DNA from: Alteromonadaceae bacterium M269
GTDB taxonomy: Bacteria; Pseudomonadota; Gammaproteobacteria; Enterobacterales; Alteromonadaceae
Length of the DNA stretch: 64,000 nt
Assembly: GCA_004353515.1 (NCBI GenBank)
Contig: SMNZ01000003.1
Span: 558,001-622,000 of the forward strand
Reading direction: 5' to 3'
Below, piece after piece: positions 63,269 through 64,000 of the stretch (position 1 is its first letter; every line of letters starts with the position of its first letter). The position numbers and the translations under genes are program-made. The notes beneath the pieces are model-generated. The model had not been told where the DNA came from. It did not search any database and worked only from the letters and a program-made list of their open reading frames with translations.

Positions 63269-64000
63269 ATGAATCCAAAGAATATTATTGAGGAAATGAG
63301 AGTATTGCCTCAAATCGACGTGCCGTTTGAAATTCAAAGGCGTGTTGCATTTATCAAAGAACATTTGCAAGCGTCTGGCTTAAAGACACTTGTTTTGGGA
63401 ATAAGTGGTGGGATTGATTCTTGTACGCTTGGGCGCTTGGCTCAAATCGCTGTTGACGAGCTTAACCAAGAACAAAGCGGTAACTATCAGTTTGTTGCCG
63501 TTCGCCTTCCTTATGATGTGCAAGCTGATGAAGAGGATGCGCAAGCGTCTATCGATTTTATCCAGCCATCCCAACGATTGTCAGTCAACGTTCAGCCTGG
63601 GGCTGACGCAATTCATGCTGAAACTAGTCGAGTTATGGAAGCAGCAGGGCTGCTACCTAGTGATTTATCAAAACAGGATTTCGTGAAAGGGAACGTTAAA
63701 GCTCGAACTCGTATGGTTATTCAATATGAAATCGCAGGTATGTTGGATGGCTTAGTGTTGGGTACCGATCACTCAGCAGAAAATATTACGGGCTTCTATA
63801 CCAAATATGGTGATGGTGCTTGTGATTTAGCGCCATTATTTGGGTTGAATAAGAGGCAAGTGAGAGCGTTGGCACAGCACATGGGAGCACCAGAAAAAGT
63901 GATCCATAAAGCGCCAACAGCAGATCTTGAGTCATTAAATCCTCAGCTAGCCGATGAGCAAGCGTTGGGCGTGACTTACGATCAAATTGATGACTTCCTT
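63269..64000 (+). CDS. nadE: NAD synthetase, ammonia-dependent (5' part, runs off the window)
   Basis: The frame starts at ATG 63269 and is open to the last base, giving 244 residues of an enzyme of about 275. Motifs include [21 protein letters not shown], the ATP pyrophosphatase loop (SGGIDS), [49 protein letters not shown] and [15 protein letters not shown], as in NadE of E. coli type. It amidates deamido-NAD to NAD using ammonia. There is no glutaminase domain upstream. The missing part is only the C-terminal tail. The 264-base gap between it and fimT holds no gene. Confidence 0.95.
   Translation, partial: MNPKNIIEEMRVLPQIDVPFEIQRRVAFIKEHLQASGLKTLVLGISGGIDSCTLGRLAQIAVDELNQEQSGNYQFVAVRLPYDVQADEEDAQASIDFIQPSQRLSVNVQPGADAIHAETSRVMEAAGLLPSDLSKQDFVKGNVKARTRMVIQYEIAGMLDGLVLGTDHSAENITGFYTKYGDGACDLAPLFGLNKRQVRALAQHMGAPEKVIHKAPTADLESLNPQLADEQALGVTYDQIDDFL

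Noticed and set aside
1-64000. CRISPR array, insertion sequence or transposase
   Set aside because: No regularly spaced short repeats, no transposase or integrase motifs and no IS-type terminal repeats were seen by reading; a repeat search was not possible here.

Overview
The window is bacterial chromosome from a gammaproteobacterium. Support for this: the conserved block murJ-ribF-ileS-lspA-fkpB-ispH followed by type IVa minor pilin genes, an rpsT with a TTG start, an oadGAB sodium-pump operon, and a DUF442-SQR sulfide oxidation module. Several secreted or periplasmic S9/M28 peptidases, a TonB receptor and a membrane-anchored winged-helix regulator suggest a marine peptide degrader, perhaps Kangiellaceae/Alteromonadales-like. 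That placement is inference; no rRNA is present.

Region 1 (1-18804, all + strand) is the 3' half of an extracellular contractile injection system (eCIS, Afp/PVC-like). In order it encodes the gpD-like hub (cut by the window edge), a gp5-like spike, a DUF2169 protein, a DUF4150 PAAR-like tip, a gp25 wedge, a gpJ baseplate protein, a tail-I/TIGR02242 protein, a collagen-bearing putative fibre, a second protein sharing its N-terminal domain, a tape-measure protein, an AAA+ ATPase, and a 1293-residue protein that looks like a nuclease cargo. Sheath and tube genes must lie upstream of the window. The genes are tightly packed or overlapping and look like one operon.

Region 2 (18805-19624) holds two identical tRNA-Arg(ACG) genes. 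Each is followed by a spacer module with covarying hairpins that ends in a copy of the tRNA 3' end. This arrangement resembles the rtT repeats of the E. coli tyrT operon and could also mark an island edge.

Region 3 (19625-33690) is mixed. It contains a haem-c-like DUF3365 histidine kinase, an S9 lipoprotein peptidase, a putative 2OG-Fe(II) oxygenase, oadGAB, a small membrane protein, a DTW-domain tRNA-modifying enzyme, a bifunctional OlsF-like acyltransferase, an LpxH-like phosphoesterase and an M28 peptidase.

Region 4 (33691-46726) separates rpsT from murJ, which are usually neighbours. It carries a CadC-like regulator, a TonB receptor with an S9 peptidase, and a sulfide/persulfide module: a FisR-like sigma54 activator divergent from persulfide dioxygenase, DUF442-SQR and a TauE/SafE exporter. 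A sigma54 promoter and an inverted-repeat operator candidate lie between the activator and the dioxygenase.

Region 5 (46741-64000) is the housekeeping block from murJ to ispH. It continues with pilV-pilW-pilX-pilY1-pilE, a chemotaxis receptor with an NrtS-like membrane part, a FimT/GspH pseudopilin on the opposite strand, and the 5' part of nadE, cut by the window edge. The PilY1 homologue has two similar beta-rich segments inserted in its von Willebrand A domain.
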